Position numbers and translations under genes: made by a program
Shown: piece after piece, positions 24,767-33,872 of the stretch
Numbering within the stretch: position 1 is the first letter of the stretch
Layout: the number at the start of each line of letters is the position of its first letter
Notes under the pieces: generated by a model
The model's input: the letters and a program-made list of their open reading frames with translations, nothing else
What the model was told of the DNA's origin: nothing
The model's database searches: none
NCBI RefSeq assembly: GCF_026151205.1
Contig: NC_087078.1
Location: 4,977,675 to 5,041,674, forward strand
Direction of reading: 5' to 3'
DNA length: 64,000 nucleotides
From: Bolinopsis microptera
Taxonomy: Eukaryota; Ctenophora; Tentaculata; Lobata; Bolinopsidae

Positions 24767-27700
24767 TTTTAAAAGCATATATCCAGGTCTAGGTTATGCA
24801 ACTTTGCATATTGGTACATGAAATGGCTTCATATTCTGTTAATAAATTTATTTTTTATTGGACAGAGTTAATTTCAACAGGACCAGTAGCGTACCTGTTT
24901 AATACATCTTAACTGATCATAATTGATGATCCACGATAGTACAAACTTCGCACAATTACAAGATACATTACAAGATATAATGACACGTCCAGGAAACACA
25001 TCTTACTTAGCCGGTAGCTAATTATTGTATTGTATTGTATCAGATGCCATTACATCGTGGCATAGGTGCAGATTTCGTTTTGAGGTGAACTTTTAAGTTC
25101 CCGAGAAATTTTCTTAAGTTTGCTTTTTTTTCCTCCTCGGGCACATTCGTAACCTACGGGCCAGGTAAACCTAAACTACATATTGACCGTTATGTACGTC
25201 GGTATCTGTTGAGGAGCAAAATCATCTGAAAAGCCCTTAACCTATATTTTGCTCAGGCACGTAGCCAGGATTTTTCTTTGGGGGGGGGGGGGGGCTGTCG
25301 GCGAGCGAAGCTGCAAGCTGTGGCAGGGGTCTGGGGGCGCGGCCCCCAGCGGGGTCCAGGTAAGGGGCGGACCACATTGGCGGGGGCTAGGGGGGCGCAG
25401 CCCCCCGGAAAAATTTTGCGAAATAGGGTGTTTTAGGCTAAATTGAAAGTTTAATGAATTTACAAAAATGTATGGTTTGGCATAATCATTGCCTACAATC
25501 CTGACCTGAGTAATTTACCCCTTCGAGACTTTAGGGGTAAATTACTCATATTAAGTTTATCGAGAGGAAGTGAAAAATCTCTGGTTCAAATTTGGATTTG
25601 AAGCCATGTTTAATTTTTTCTGTTGAGGTCAATTTTTTGCGCAGAAAGCGTTCGATTTTAGGGGAAAAAATTTATGTTTGCTTTTAATTTTTACGGTGCC
25701 GACGGCACCTGAAATCGACGAAATCTGCAGGGGTGCATCGTGGAGTAGGTGGTGTCCTGCACTCCCCCCCCCCCCCCCCCCCCCCCTCGACTTAATAGAA
25801 AAAACCTAGACATGCAACCTGCAACCCGAAGGTGATTGCAGCCCTTACGGAAGACTATACGGTCTTCATGCTCCTCTAATTAAAGGATACATAACGATAA
25901 CTTGTAAACCCCAGAAGTTTCCAGTATCGTCATAAATCGATATACTTACTAGGCTTGGTGTCACTTGGCCATGACAAAAGCTGGTAGCTCATTAAGACCC
26001 GTATTTAATGATAATTTGGACAGCGAAATAGTTTTATCTTCGAAAAGTATATATTACATACATCATAAAAACGATTACCAAAATAGAAACCTGCAATTAT
26101 ATCTAAGAGGAGGAGGTTATCTATTTTTGGAGTAATTAAACTGCGAATAGTAGCTCACGGTACTAAAATTGCCATACATTTTTCATAAAAGATTTAAAAC
26201 AGTTTAAACCAGTTAAAAACTACAAAAAAAAACCAGAAAAATGTACACAGCACCAAAGCTTCTTAATATTTACCGAGCCTCACGACACCAATAAATAACG
26301 GAATTAAGGTTGAAATAACAAGCACTATACTGTAGTTATAGTCATTTAATTTTAACAAGCATGATTCAATGCTTGAGATACATTACTCACCTAACACCTT
26401 CATGACGTACCTATGTTACAGCTATTGTTGTATTAATCGTGTTGTTTGATGAAAACTTCTTAGATGTATTAAATAAATAAATTTTATAAAATTTCATCGT
26501 TATAGTTGAGCTCGTTTCAGTTCTACTTGGTAAATATTGTACACAATAGAATTAGAAGTAAGAATGGGTAAGTACGCTAAACTGGACAACACATCAAAGC
26601 AGCTGAGTGATCACCAGCATGACATGACGCAAATTACACCTTTAATAGTGGACCTGGTTTTAAGATTATTATATTTTTATTAGATTGCCCGGAAACAGCC
26701 ATTATTTTCTAGGGAACTGCGTCTTGAAGTTTGATTAATTTCTTAGACAGTAGACATTCATTTTAGAAAGATATGCACGGGCAGTGGGCACCATGCCAAT
26801 CAAAGGTTAAGCATTTCTGCGACAATAAGTCTCGCACCCGTGGGCACTATGACCTAGAAGATTAAAAAATTTGGTTCCCTTGGAAAAGGCTCGGTTTTAA
26901 AGGGAAGAGCCAGTCAGATTCAAGACTGAATAAGGTAATATCACGTGATGCCCAAATAAGGTAATATCACGTGATGCCCAAATAAGGTAATATCACGTGA
27001 TGCCCAAATAAGGTAATATCATGTGATGCCCAAATAAGGTAATATCATGTGATGCCCAAATAAGGTAATATCATGTGATGCCCAAATAAGGTAATATCAT
27101 GTGATGCCCAAATAAAGTAATATCATGTCATTCCCAAATAAGGTAATATCACGTGATGCCCAAATAAGGTAATATCATGTGATGCCCAAATAAGGTAATA
27201 TCACGTGATGCCCAAATAAGGTAATATCATGTGATGCCCAAATAAGGTAATATCATGTGATGCCCAAATAAGGTAATATCACGTGATGCCCAAATAAGGT
27301 AATATCATGTGATGCCCAAATAAGGTAATATCACGTGACGCCCAAATAAGGTAATAATCACGTCCAAAGTAGTTATATAACACCTCATAACACCAGACAT
27401 ATATAAAGAGCGATTATTTACATAGTCACTTTAAAGACACCTCGTAATCCTGGTAAATTGTATTGCCAGTGTACGGTTAGTAGTTGTGCTGACAAACTAT
27501 ATTTATACTATATATTATACATTAAACGAGTAGCATACTTATATAATATATATATTATATTACACCTCCTACAGCTAGAGCTGTTCTATATTTATGGTAG
27601 AGAGGGTAACAAAAATAGCCGGTACTTAATACTTGTGGGTTGTGACAAGAGTTGTACAATACCTTCTGACGCACCCCTCTCCCGCTCTCCCTCTCTCCCT

Positions 27701-29625
27701 CTCTCTTCTTCCTTTCTCTTTATAGTGTTAGAAAATATTGTACCCATCTTTTCAACACTAGCAGTATTTCTCTTTTAAGGAGGTGGTTTTATGTGCTATA
27801 AATTGAGAGAGAGAGAGAGCTATACAGTTAGATATATTATATATATTATATATAATATAAGTAAGTGATATATTAAACAAGGAACTGAAACCGAGGGGTT
27901 CCGTTCAGGCCCTTCACACTTTGTTTCTGTCTAGTTCTAATGTACCGTCACAATAGTGACTTTTATATATATAATATAAGTGGAGATAAAATAGATGAGA
28001 AAACAGAGAGCGTTTTATATTTTTATGAGATACAGTGTATTTTTTAGCGTTGTGGAGCCACATTTTCTAATTCATTTGCGGTAGTGATAATTATTCTTAC
28101 TGTGGGTGTATATATAGCGACAGGTTCTTGCAAGTTACAACGTGTTACCAATTTGAACGAGAGCATATATAAATTTGTATATCTAGAATAAACGAGCCGG
28201 TGACATGATTCATGTCACCGACTCGTTTATTCTAGATATACAAATATTGCACGTTCATGTCACATGAACGTGCAATTAGTTTGATTATCTAAAGATTCCA
28301 AAATTGATATCAATTTAAGGAATTATTCGATTAGCTGACCTGATTTTCGAAAATAAGGCAGATAAGTGCAAATAAATTATATTTAAAATGCAAAGTTGAT
28401 AAAATACAAAGTTGATGACTACAAATAGACTAATGACTACAATTTTACCGATGACAAACTTACTCTTAACTAGTACAAATTAATTCTTTAAACCACACCG
28501 AAAAAAATCATTACAAATATATACACATTATACATGTACAAGAACGTGTTAATTTTCCATTAAAAACCTACCATATGTACAGCCTCCGGATAGATGGCCT
28601 CGGTAATAACGCCTCTCTGATGAGTCACAAAGTCAACCAGCTCATTCAGGGCAGCACGCTTGATCTCCTTCCACTTCAGGTCACTAAGAGGGTCCACTGC
28701 GAAGTCGAATATTGTACAACACTGCCGTAACTTCTGGATAAACAGCTCCTCCCGCTCCACACCTGATCCTGCATCTGAGGAAATGTTCCAAGTTAAATAT
28801 ACTATTTTCAAATAATCGCTGGGTAGATTATGTGATATAAATAGCAATTTTAAGGACATGCCCACTTTAATCCAGACGATATGGATCGTTAACAATCCTA
28901 ACCTTTCTCACAAATGAGGTTTATTTTAAATACATATATACCACAGATTACCAGACCTATCTACCAAAGTTCTGATAATATCTTTACTTCCCAGAATTGC
29001 TATGGTTATGAGACTGCTAGCGCTTGATCGTCTAAACACGCTATTTAAGTAATATCGTCTCGCAGTTCAAAGGGTTACTTAGTATCACAGTAACTTTTGT
29101 CGGCCAAAACTATTACAAAGAGTGGACACTACACTCCTCGCTTAGCTCTATAGACTATAACACTACAATTTCGAGGTTCTGGTAATAAAAGTATAATACT
29201 TTCTTTTGATATAGGGAACACCCTGCCCTGCAACTATAGCTGTGGTTTAAGGAACACCCCACCCTGCAACTAGAGCTGTGGTTTAGGGAACACCCCACCC
29301 TTCAACTAGAGCTGTGGTTTAGGGAACATCCCACCCTGCAACTAGAACTGTGGTTTAGGGTACATCCCACCCTGCAACTAGAACTGTGGTTTAGGGAACA
29401 TCCCACCCTTCAACTAGAGCTGTGGTTTAGGGAACACCCCACCCTGCAACTAGATCTGACATGGACCACTCAGTTACAAATCCCAGTCAGGTGGCACAGT
29501 TACATTCCCTCTCAGCTCTGTAACTTCTCAGCAAGGAATGTAACTGAGTACACTCTGGAATGCGCGGAGATACAGACCCAGCTCTCTCTCTCTCTCTCTC
29601 TCTCCCTCTCTCTCTCTCTCTCTCC

Positions 29626-29661
<36 letters not shown>

Positions 29662-31644
29662 GCAGGTTTGGACCGGGGAACAGTTACCGAGAGGGAACAG
29701 TAGACAGGCTTCACTGCAAATATATCCCCCACATATCCCCTGCTGACGTAATTCATACCGTGTGGAATTTGCTGCGCTCAGAGAACTAGTAGTAGTAGTT
29801 GGCAATTTTAGTTGTACGGAGTGTATGTTATATATATATATATATCTTTATAATATCTTGTGTCAGATGAGTTTTGTGTTTAACATATGAAAACACAGGG
29901 CCCCCGGGCCCTCTCAAATGAATAAGGGGTTGTACTCTATGTGGGAGAAAGTTGCGTTTAGCCAGGTGGCTTAACTGAGTTGAGCATTATAAGTGGGTAT
30001 TAGACGAATGGTACGTCATTGGCAGTTTGGTTAAGCATATACAAAATGGAGCGTGTTAAAATGGAGCGTGTTAAAATGGAGCGTGTTAAAATGGAGTGTT
30101 ATCAAGTGGGGAGTTAAGTGACTGTTATAATAATGATTATGTGACACTTACTAAATGATTATAGAACATGTTTCACAATTCTTGTGCCTAAGCTGATGTG
30201 ATTTAACTCGATAGCTAAAAAGCTATCCTGTCGACGTAAACCGAGCTCCAAAAATTAACAAATCATCAGAACGAATAAAGGTAAGCTGTGCGTCATGTGT
30301 TGACTGTTATATTATGTTGAATGTAATATGTTGAATGTAAGATATTGAATGTAATATGTTGAATGTAATATGTTGAATGTAATATTTTGAATGTAATATG
30401 TTAACTGTAATATGTTGACTGTAATATGTTGAATATGTTGACTGCACCTTTGAGAAGGGGAAGCTTCTGAAGCTCTCTGTCCTGACTGACACGGAAGCGA
30501 GATGAGTGGTTCTTGTTATCCTTCTTCTTCCCGAGGGGTGTTATCTTTACCTTGTTGAACAGTGCGGCCGTGGGGGGTCCAGAGTTCTTTTTCTGAAACG
30601 AAACGAGGCGTACAAAAAACGGAGGGAACATTTCTGAAAAAGCAGCATCTACGCTAGCTCTAGGTAAACACGAGTTTTGCGTTTTTGTAGTAATTAATGC
30701 ATTAAATGATGACAGGTAGCAGAGAGAATGTATAAATAAAGGATCAGATATCCAATCGGTTGGCGTGTTGTAAAGTAATTTTATTGTTGTTTGAAAACTT
30801 GTTGAAGTAAACAGGAAAACCATGCATGGCTAATACTTAAGGAAATAATGAAATAAATTAATACAGTGAAAGTATCTGAATGATGGATTGACTAATTCAA
30901 GCAGCCAATATAATGGTATGTTCTATATTTTTAGAGAGAGAAATTTAAGCTCTAATGAAATTAGAGAATTAAATTAGCTCTAATAACACTACTTCATTCG
31001 TCATCACACTTAATTTCATCCTTACACTTCATTTCATACTGATTCTGTGAGTCACATAGCACAGTGACGCACTGGATAATTAAAATTGGAAATTTTTCAG
31101 AGATTCATTGTGCACAAACGTGACCAAACTAAATGTGCAGTACATGTCCAGTCACGAGGTTATCACGTGACAAGCTTGCTATCCATCAGTTGTCAAATAG
31201 GAAAAGCCGATTTGTATGTAATTTATTCGGTATAGCAGAAGCCTGTGATTCTACATAATGTACCGAAATATTTTTTAATTAAAAGAATTGCTCAGATTTT
31301 TTAAACGTTGTATCAACTAACTTTAGAGAAACCATGTAAATACTCTGTGAAATAACAAAATTAATTTCTGGCACAGGGCAGCAGAATTACTTACATCATC
31401 ACCGTCCTTTTTGCCACTTCCCTGGGTGAATGTACTCGTTAAACTATACAAATAACTGCATTCAAAGCGGCAACACAAATACAAAACATTATAAAATATG
31501 AAAATATGCCAATTCACTGGGGGAAATGATTTTAAAATATAACATACAGTGACAAAGTAAAAGAATTTATGGGATTTATGGGACAAAATAATCGAATCTG
31601 TGGAGAATTAAACATACCTTGTCCTTCTTGGTAGTTTTAGGCAT
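10231..31644 (-). CDS. PPP2R5: PP2A regulatory subunit B56 (PPP2R5), whole gene
   Basis: B56 subunits join the PP2A A scaffold and C catalytic subunit and bring the phosphatase to substrates carrying LxxIxE motifs. I read 13 coding exons (listed separately) whose phases join without a break into 575 codons plus TGA, close to the family's usual 470-600. The HEAT-like core is nearly colinear with animal B56: [78 protein letters not shown] (the substrate-groove His-Arg and Arg are kept), [42 protein letters not shown] and [14 protein letters not shown]. The N-terminal tail with [16 protein letters not shown] and the C-terminal RRKS motif point to the gamma/delta branch. Introns range from about 130 bases to 7 kb and hold most of the minisatellites between 11 and 31 kb. 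The last two exons are the least conserved. Confidence 0.95.
10545..10830 (-). CDS. PPP2R5: PPP2R5 coding exon 12
   Basis: Residues about 420-515: [25 protein letters not shown], then a charged helix (KMKEREEAW) and an acidic linker. The proposed donor is TTG|GTACAC. If it is not used, the frame reads on to a stop at 10431-10433 with no family similarity, which could be an alternative terminal exon. Confidence 0.85.
10961..11088 (-). CDS. PPP2R5: PPP2R5 coding exon 11
   Basis: Residues about 378-419: [20 protein letters not shown], then [17 protein letters not shown]. Flanked by ATCAG acceptor and AA|GTAAGT donor. Confidence 0.93.
11317..11436 (-). CDS. PPP2R5: PPP2R5 coding exon 10
   Basis: Residues about 338-377: [19 protein letters not shown] and RCVSSPHFQ. 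Flanked by TTGTCAG acceptor and CAG|GTTTTA donor; 120 nt, phase 0 on both sides. Confidence 0.93.
11685..11789 (-). CDS. PPP2R5: PPP2R5 coding exon 9
   Basis: Residues about 303-337: [17 protein letters not shown] and [13 protein letters not shown]. Flanked by TTTTCAG acceptor and GAG|GTAACT donor; 105 nt, phase 0. Confidence 0.93.
13386..13588. repeat. 10-bp minisatellite, about 20 copies
   Basis: Unit CCCTACAGTA with occasional CCCTGCAGTA and CCATACAGTA variants. It lies in PPP2R5 intron 8. An open frame through it (VPYSTLQYP repeated) is only a consequence of the repeat. Confidence 0.95.
14919..14946. repeat. C28 homopolymer (G28 on PPP2R5 sense strand)
   Basis: Twenty-eight consecutive C. 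On the transcribed sense strand it is a G run beginning 12 nt downstream of the exon 8 GT donor. Confidence 0.95.
14959..15067 (-). CDS. PPP2R5: PPP2R5 coding exon 8
   Basis: Residues about 266-302: [20 protein letters not shown], then [16 protein letters not shown]. Flanked by ATTTCAG acceptor and CAG|GTTAGT donor, with the G28 tract just inside the intron. Confidence 0.93.
16476..16550. repeat. 18-bp minisatellite, 4 copies
   Basis: Unit GAGGCGGATTATGCGGAA with ATAATG and TGTGG variants, within PPP2R5 intron 7. Confidence 0.9.
17040..17080. repeat. (CT)n microsatellite, about 20 repeats
   Basis: Uninterrupted CT run, equal to (GA)n on the PPP2R5 sense strand. It lies in intron 7. Confidence 0.95.
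17410..17469 (-). CDS. PPP2R5: PPP2R5 coding exon 7 (60 nt)
   Basis: Residues about 246-265: [19 protein letters not shown]. Flanked by ATTACAG acceptor and CAG|GTTAGT donor; both junctions are phase 2. Confidence 0.92.
17988..18082. repeat. 48-bp tandem duplication
   Basis: Two copies beginning GGGTAAACACTAAACAAGTC, period 48, nearly identical, so recent. Located in PPP2R5 intron 6. Confidence 0.9.
18461..19019. repeat. 20-bp minisatellite with variant units, about 28 copies
   Basis: Units of the form (GTAAC/TGCAC/AGCAC)(A)(C/A)GTACCTTTATACC. Variant types recur in blocks; for example a GTAACAAG-TTGTACC pair followed by TGCACACG units occurs three times, showing higher-order duplication. 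Intron 6 of PPP2R5. Confidence 0.93.
19803..20024. repeat. 22-bp minisatellite, about 10 copies
   Basis: Unit TTGAGGCTCACTCAGCACTC plus TG, with GCTCGCTTAGCGCTGTAG variants, inside PPP2R5 intron 6. Confidence 0.9.
20587..20685 (+). repeat. Inverted-repeat arm, left copy
   Basis: About 100 bp beginning ACCGAGCCTTTTCCAAGGGA and ending in CTTAACCTT. It matches the reverse complement of 26803-26895 almost base for base apart from a 5-bp indel. Outside these limits similarity stops. It could be a TIR of a 6.3-kb element or one of two solo copies of a small dispersed repeat. Confidence 0.85.
21010..21233 (-). CDS. PPP2R5: PPP2R5 coding exon 6
   Basis: Residues about 172-245: [47 protein letters not shown]. 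It carries the groove residues that contact LxxIxE ligands in studied B56 structures. CTCAG acceptor; CA|GTAAGT donor. Confidence 0.95.
21472..21582 (-). CDS. PPP2R5: PPP2R5 coding exon 5
   Basis: Residues about 135-171: [12 protein letters not shown], then [19 protein letters not shown]. Flanked by CCGCAG acceptor and CAG|GTACAC donor, 111 nt, phase 0. Confidence 0.95.
22808..22847. repeat. (AT)n microsatellite
   Basis: Alternating AT run in PPP2R5 intron 4. Confidence 0.9.
23230..23307. repeat. Tandem duplication, unit about 39 bp
   Basis: ACTTACTCTAATTAATATTT followed by ATAACTGTT occurs twice, with TGAAGTA after each copy. Intron 4 of PPP2R5. Confidence 0.8.
24673..24763. repeat. (CT)n microsatellite, about 45 repeats
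   Basis: Uninterrupted CT, equal to (GA)n on the PPP2R5 sense strand; the longest of three such tracts in the gene. Open frames of alternating Arg-Glu across it are artefacts. Confidence 0.95.
25255..25790. repeat. GC-rich interspersed element with G15 and C23 runs
   Basis: A stretch starting CACGTAGCCAGGATTTTT, then G15 (25280-25294), GC-rich palindromes (GGGGGCGCGGCCCCC, GGGGGGCGCAGCCCCCC) and AAAAATTTTG, and ending in C23 (25764-25786). The base composition differs sharply from its surroundings. Similar 'CGTAGCCAGGA..GGGGG' tracts are common interspersed repeats in invertebrates, to my recollection, so a non-autonomous element is likely. Exact ends are not defined. Confidence 0.5.
26803..26895 (-). 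repeat. Inverted-repeat arm, right copy
   Basis: Reverse-complement partner of 20587-20685. Together the arms bracket about 6.2 kb that includes PPP2R5 exons 5 and 6, so the bracketed DNA as a whole is not a simple transposon. Confidence 0.85.
26927..27362. repeat. 26-bp minisatellite of 17 units centred on CACGTG/CATGTG
   Basis: Unit AAATAAGGTAATATCACGTG plus ATGCCC. Roughly half the units carry the palindromic E-box ATCACGTGAT and half carry ATCATGTGAT, the product expected from deamination of a methylated CpG. It lies in PPP2R5 intron 4. Confidence 0.95.
28173..28276. repeat. Two abutting long hairpins
   Basis: 28173-28245 is a 36 + 1 + 36 inverted repeat (arms begin ATTTGTATATCTAGAATAAA) with one arm mismatch. 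Directly joined to it, 28246-28276 is a perfect 15 + 1 + 15 inverted repeat (arm ATTGCACGTTCATGT). Both have an ACATGA/TCATGT-type apex. No gene is encoded. Confidence 0.92.
28572..28774 (-). CDS. PPP2R5: PPP2R5 coding exon 4
   Basis: Residues about 67-134: [38 protein letters not shown], and [12 protein letters not shown]. This starts the HEAT-like core. CCTCAG acceptor; ATG|GTAGGT donor. Confidence 0.95.
29215..29456. repeat. 36-bp minisatellite, about 6.5 copies
   Basis: Unit GGGAACACCCCACCCTGCAA followed by CTAGAGCTGTGGTTTA, with small variants. PPP2R5 intron 3. Confidence 0.92.
29582..29657. repeat. (CT)n microsatellite, slightly interrupted
   Basis: CT run with two CCC and one TTT interruptions, equal to a GA-rich purine tract on the PPP2R5 sense strand. 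Confidence 0.93.
30043..30102. repeat. 15-bp minisatellite, 4 copies
   Basis: Unit AAAATGGAGCGTGTT in PPP2R5 intron 3. Confidence 0.9.
30308..30440. repeat. 14-bp minisatellite, about 9 copies
   Basis: Unit AATGTAATATGTTG with small variants. It ends only about 8 bp from the donor of PPP2R5 exon 3, so the array abuts a splice site. Confidence 0.9.
30448..30592 (-). CDS. PPP2R5: PPP2R5 coding exon 3
   Basis: Residues about 19-66: basic, Ser-rich tail ([32 protein letters not shown]) ending in [11 protein letters not shown], which matches the segment just before the core in delta-type B56. GTTTCAG acceptor; AAAG|GTGCAG donor, phase 1, completed by exon 4. Confidence 0.88.
31395..31421 (-). 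CDS. PPP2R5: PPP2R5 coding exon 2 (27-nt microexon)
   Basis: Encodes GSGKKDGDD between a TTCACCCAG acceptor and a GTAAGT donor. It keeps phase 0 and continues the charged N-terminal tail, but is short enough that only splice sites and phase support it. Confidence 0.65.
31618..31644 (-). CDS. PPP2R5: PPP2R5 coding exon 1 (start codon)
   Basis: ATG at 31644-31642, encoding MPKTTKKDK before an AAG|GTATGT donor. Similar short Lys-rich starts occur in delta-type B56. The 5' UTR continues upstream; a non-coding first exon farther right is possible. Confidence 0.65.
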
Positions 31645-33789
31645 TCTAGGGGTTCTGCTTAAGTTATCTGTTTCTTTTCATTCCCCCTTCATCCTAGATA
31701 AGAGTTATTGATTAATTTATTCAAATTGAGAGAATACTGAAGTATAAACAGCTTAACCAGTTATTGTTATTAAGTAATCAAGACTCACACCATGGAATGT
31801 TTCCTTGGGACAATCATATCTTATGATCAGCACAGACAGTTTTGGCATTACCTTTCCTGCAGTTAATTAAAGAATCTTGCACAAAACTGGTTTTTCGTTA
31901 AAAGTGGTAGCATGGCACCCCTGGAATGGGAATTCAATAACATCACCGACCAATTATACAGGCAGCCTTAACGATTCCCATGATGTTTAACGAGGTGGTT
32001 AACGGGGTCACCTTATCACGTGATTAGGTAAGCCAATCAACTGATCACATGTAATGAATAACCTCGTTATGTTTGTTATCTCGGTCATCTAAGAAGTGGT
32101 GGTAGTAAGTCATACCCTGTACAATACAGACACTTCATGACAAAATCGATACCGGGTTACAAAGCCATCTGAGGTTTCTCCACCAGCATCTAACTCAATT
32201 CTTGGCAAATTACAAAAATCGTGCTTGGTTTTATGGTTCAGCAGCAGAAAAAGTGATAAGCTAAACACAGACCTCACACAAAGCCTCTTGTCATGCTGGT
32301 TAAATGGGAGCCAAACTAACAGTTACTATCTCTGATCTGAGATTTTTCCATACACCAATTTGCTTATCCAGATACAATTGGCTATGCCGTGCATGATAAC
32401 TTTATTTGCTATGTTAATTTTAACATTTCGGTTCAATTTAAATTACAATCAAAGTTCTACAAGACAATAAATATTTATAATAATACAGTTTCACGTTTGT
32501 TTGATATTATATCAAAGTGATAGCTGATTCAGGTACAGCATAATCATATTGACCAATCATGATGTAGATGATGCATCCTTTACAGCATCATCTAAAGTTT
32601 CTTAAATGATTGACTTGAATATTTACCAAAAAATTCCTGTTTAAATTTGACTTTATTTATTTATATATTAGAGTCAACTGTCAAGTTATTATATTATGTT
32701 ACAATTCAAAGATGTTATTGGAATTAAAAGAAGTTGACAAACACACAAATCATACCATTAACAGCCTTACAACTGACGAACCTGCTGCTGCATAACTCAT
32801 GGATACAGTCACCATGTTCAAAATGTCATCAAAAAGCTATTCACAAAAAAGCATCGCAATCACAAGGAGAGAGAGAACTTCTAAAACATATTGGTTGCAA
32901 GATAAATAAATCCAGATCAAAACTTTGTTTTCGAGTTACTGTGAAAATCAGCTGTTTGTTAAATCATGTTACCAGTCAATACTCGATATACCGTTTCCTT
33001 CTTTATTTGAAGGATCTCCTAAATTTCAACTTGTTGCACTCACTATATAATTATGACCTTCAAAGTCACAACGAGAACTATGACCATTTCAAACCACTTC
33101 ATTGATTGAAATAAATTTTCGTGCACATACAGAATGAATGGTTAATAATTTAATATATATGTAGACCAAGGTCTGTGCACGGGATGCTTCCTGGAAGAAT
33201 CCAGTTCTTTTAGCGGGGCACCCTACCTAAAGCCAAATTGAGATATAATAATCATATTCCTAAGAAATAATCAGAAATCGAATACCAATCAAATAATATG
33301 ATATATATGAGTAGTAACCATATTTACTATGCAAAATGCCCCAACCACATAGTGTAAATTTATATAGAATTCAAATTCCATATCATCATTAAACCTCAAT
33401 ACCTAGTCAATATAATAGCCCAAGCAAAATTAAATAACTTCTTATATACCTTACTGTCATACTACAAATTAATTAAACATTTGAAATCTGTTGACCAGAG
33501 AATAAATTTCTAAGCCTAATGCAAGTGAAATAATTTAGATGCAATAATGAATGCCTAATGTGAGTATCATTTGTCAATGTCCTTGTAAAAAAGTCTGTAC
33601 AAGAGATATGAGTAACTAATATAGAAGAAAAAACAGGAAGTTGTCGTCTGTTGTAGAATAAATAAAATATCTAGAATATAAATTAGAATATAAAATAACA
33701 TTCAGTCAATGTGTCGTCAATAAACTGTACAATTATCAAATGTTAAAACTGGGTGATACAGTCACCAAAAAAAAATACTAAGTATGATA

Positions 33790-33872
33790 AGTTAATAAAT
33801 TAAATGTGGTCTATAAAACTACCACTAAGTATAATAGGTCAATAAATTAAAAGTGGTTTATAAAACTACCAC
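33790..33872. repeat. Tandem duplication of a hairpin unit
   Basis: AATAAATTAAA followed by (A/T)GTGGT(C/T)TATAAAACTACCACT occurs twice, about 45 bp apart. The second unit can pair AGTGGT with ACCACT. Confidence 0.75.

Noticed and set aside
24470-24821. Open frames of alternating Arg-Glu or Ser-Leu across (CT)n tracts (also at 17024 and 29512)
   Set aside because: They exist only because dinucleotide repeats lack stop codons in some frames.
20587-26895. A 6.3-kb transposon with 100-bp TIRs
   Set aside because: The interval contains two conserved PPP2R5 exons and no transposase, and I could not find a matching TSD next to the arms. Solo copies of a small repeat are likelier.
32734-33105. 123-codon ORF as a gene
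   Set aside because: There is no recognisable domain, no splice signals tied to it and no codon pattern distinct from its surroundings. AT-rich sequence can yield this by chance.
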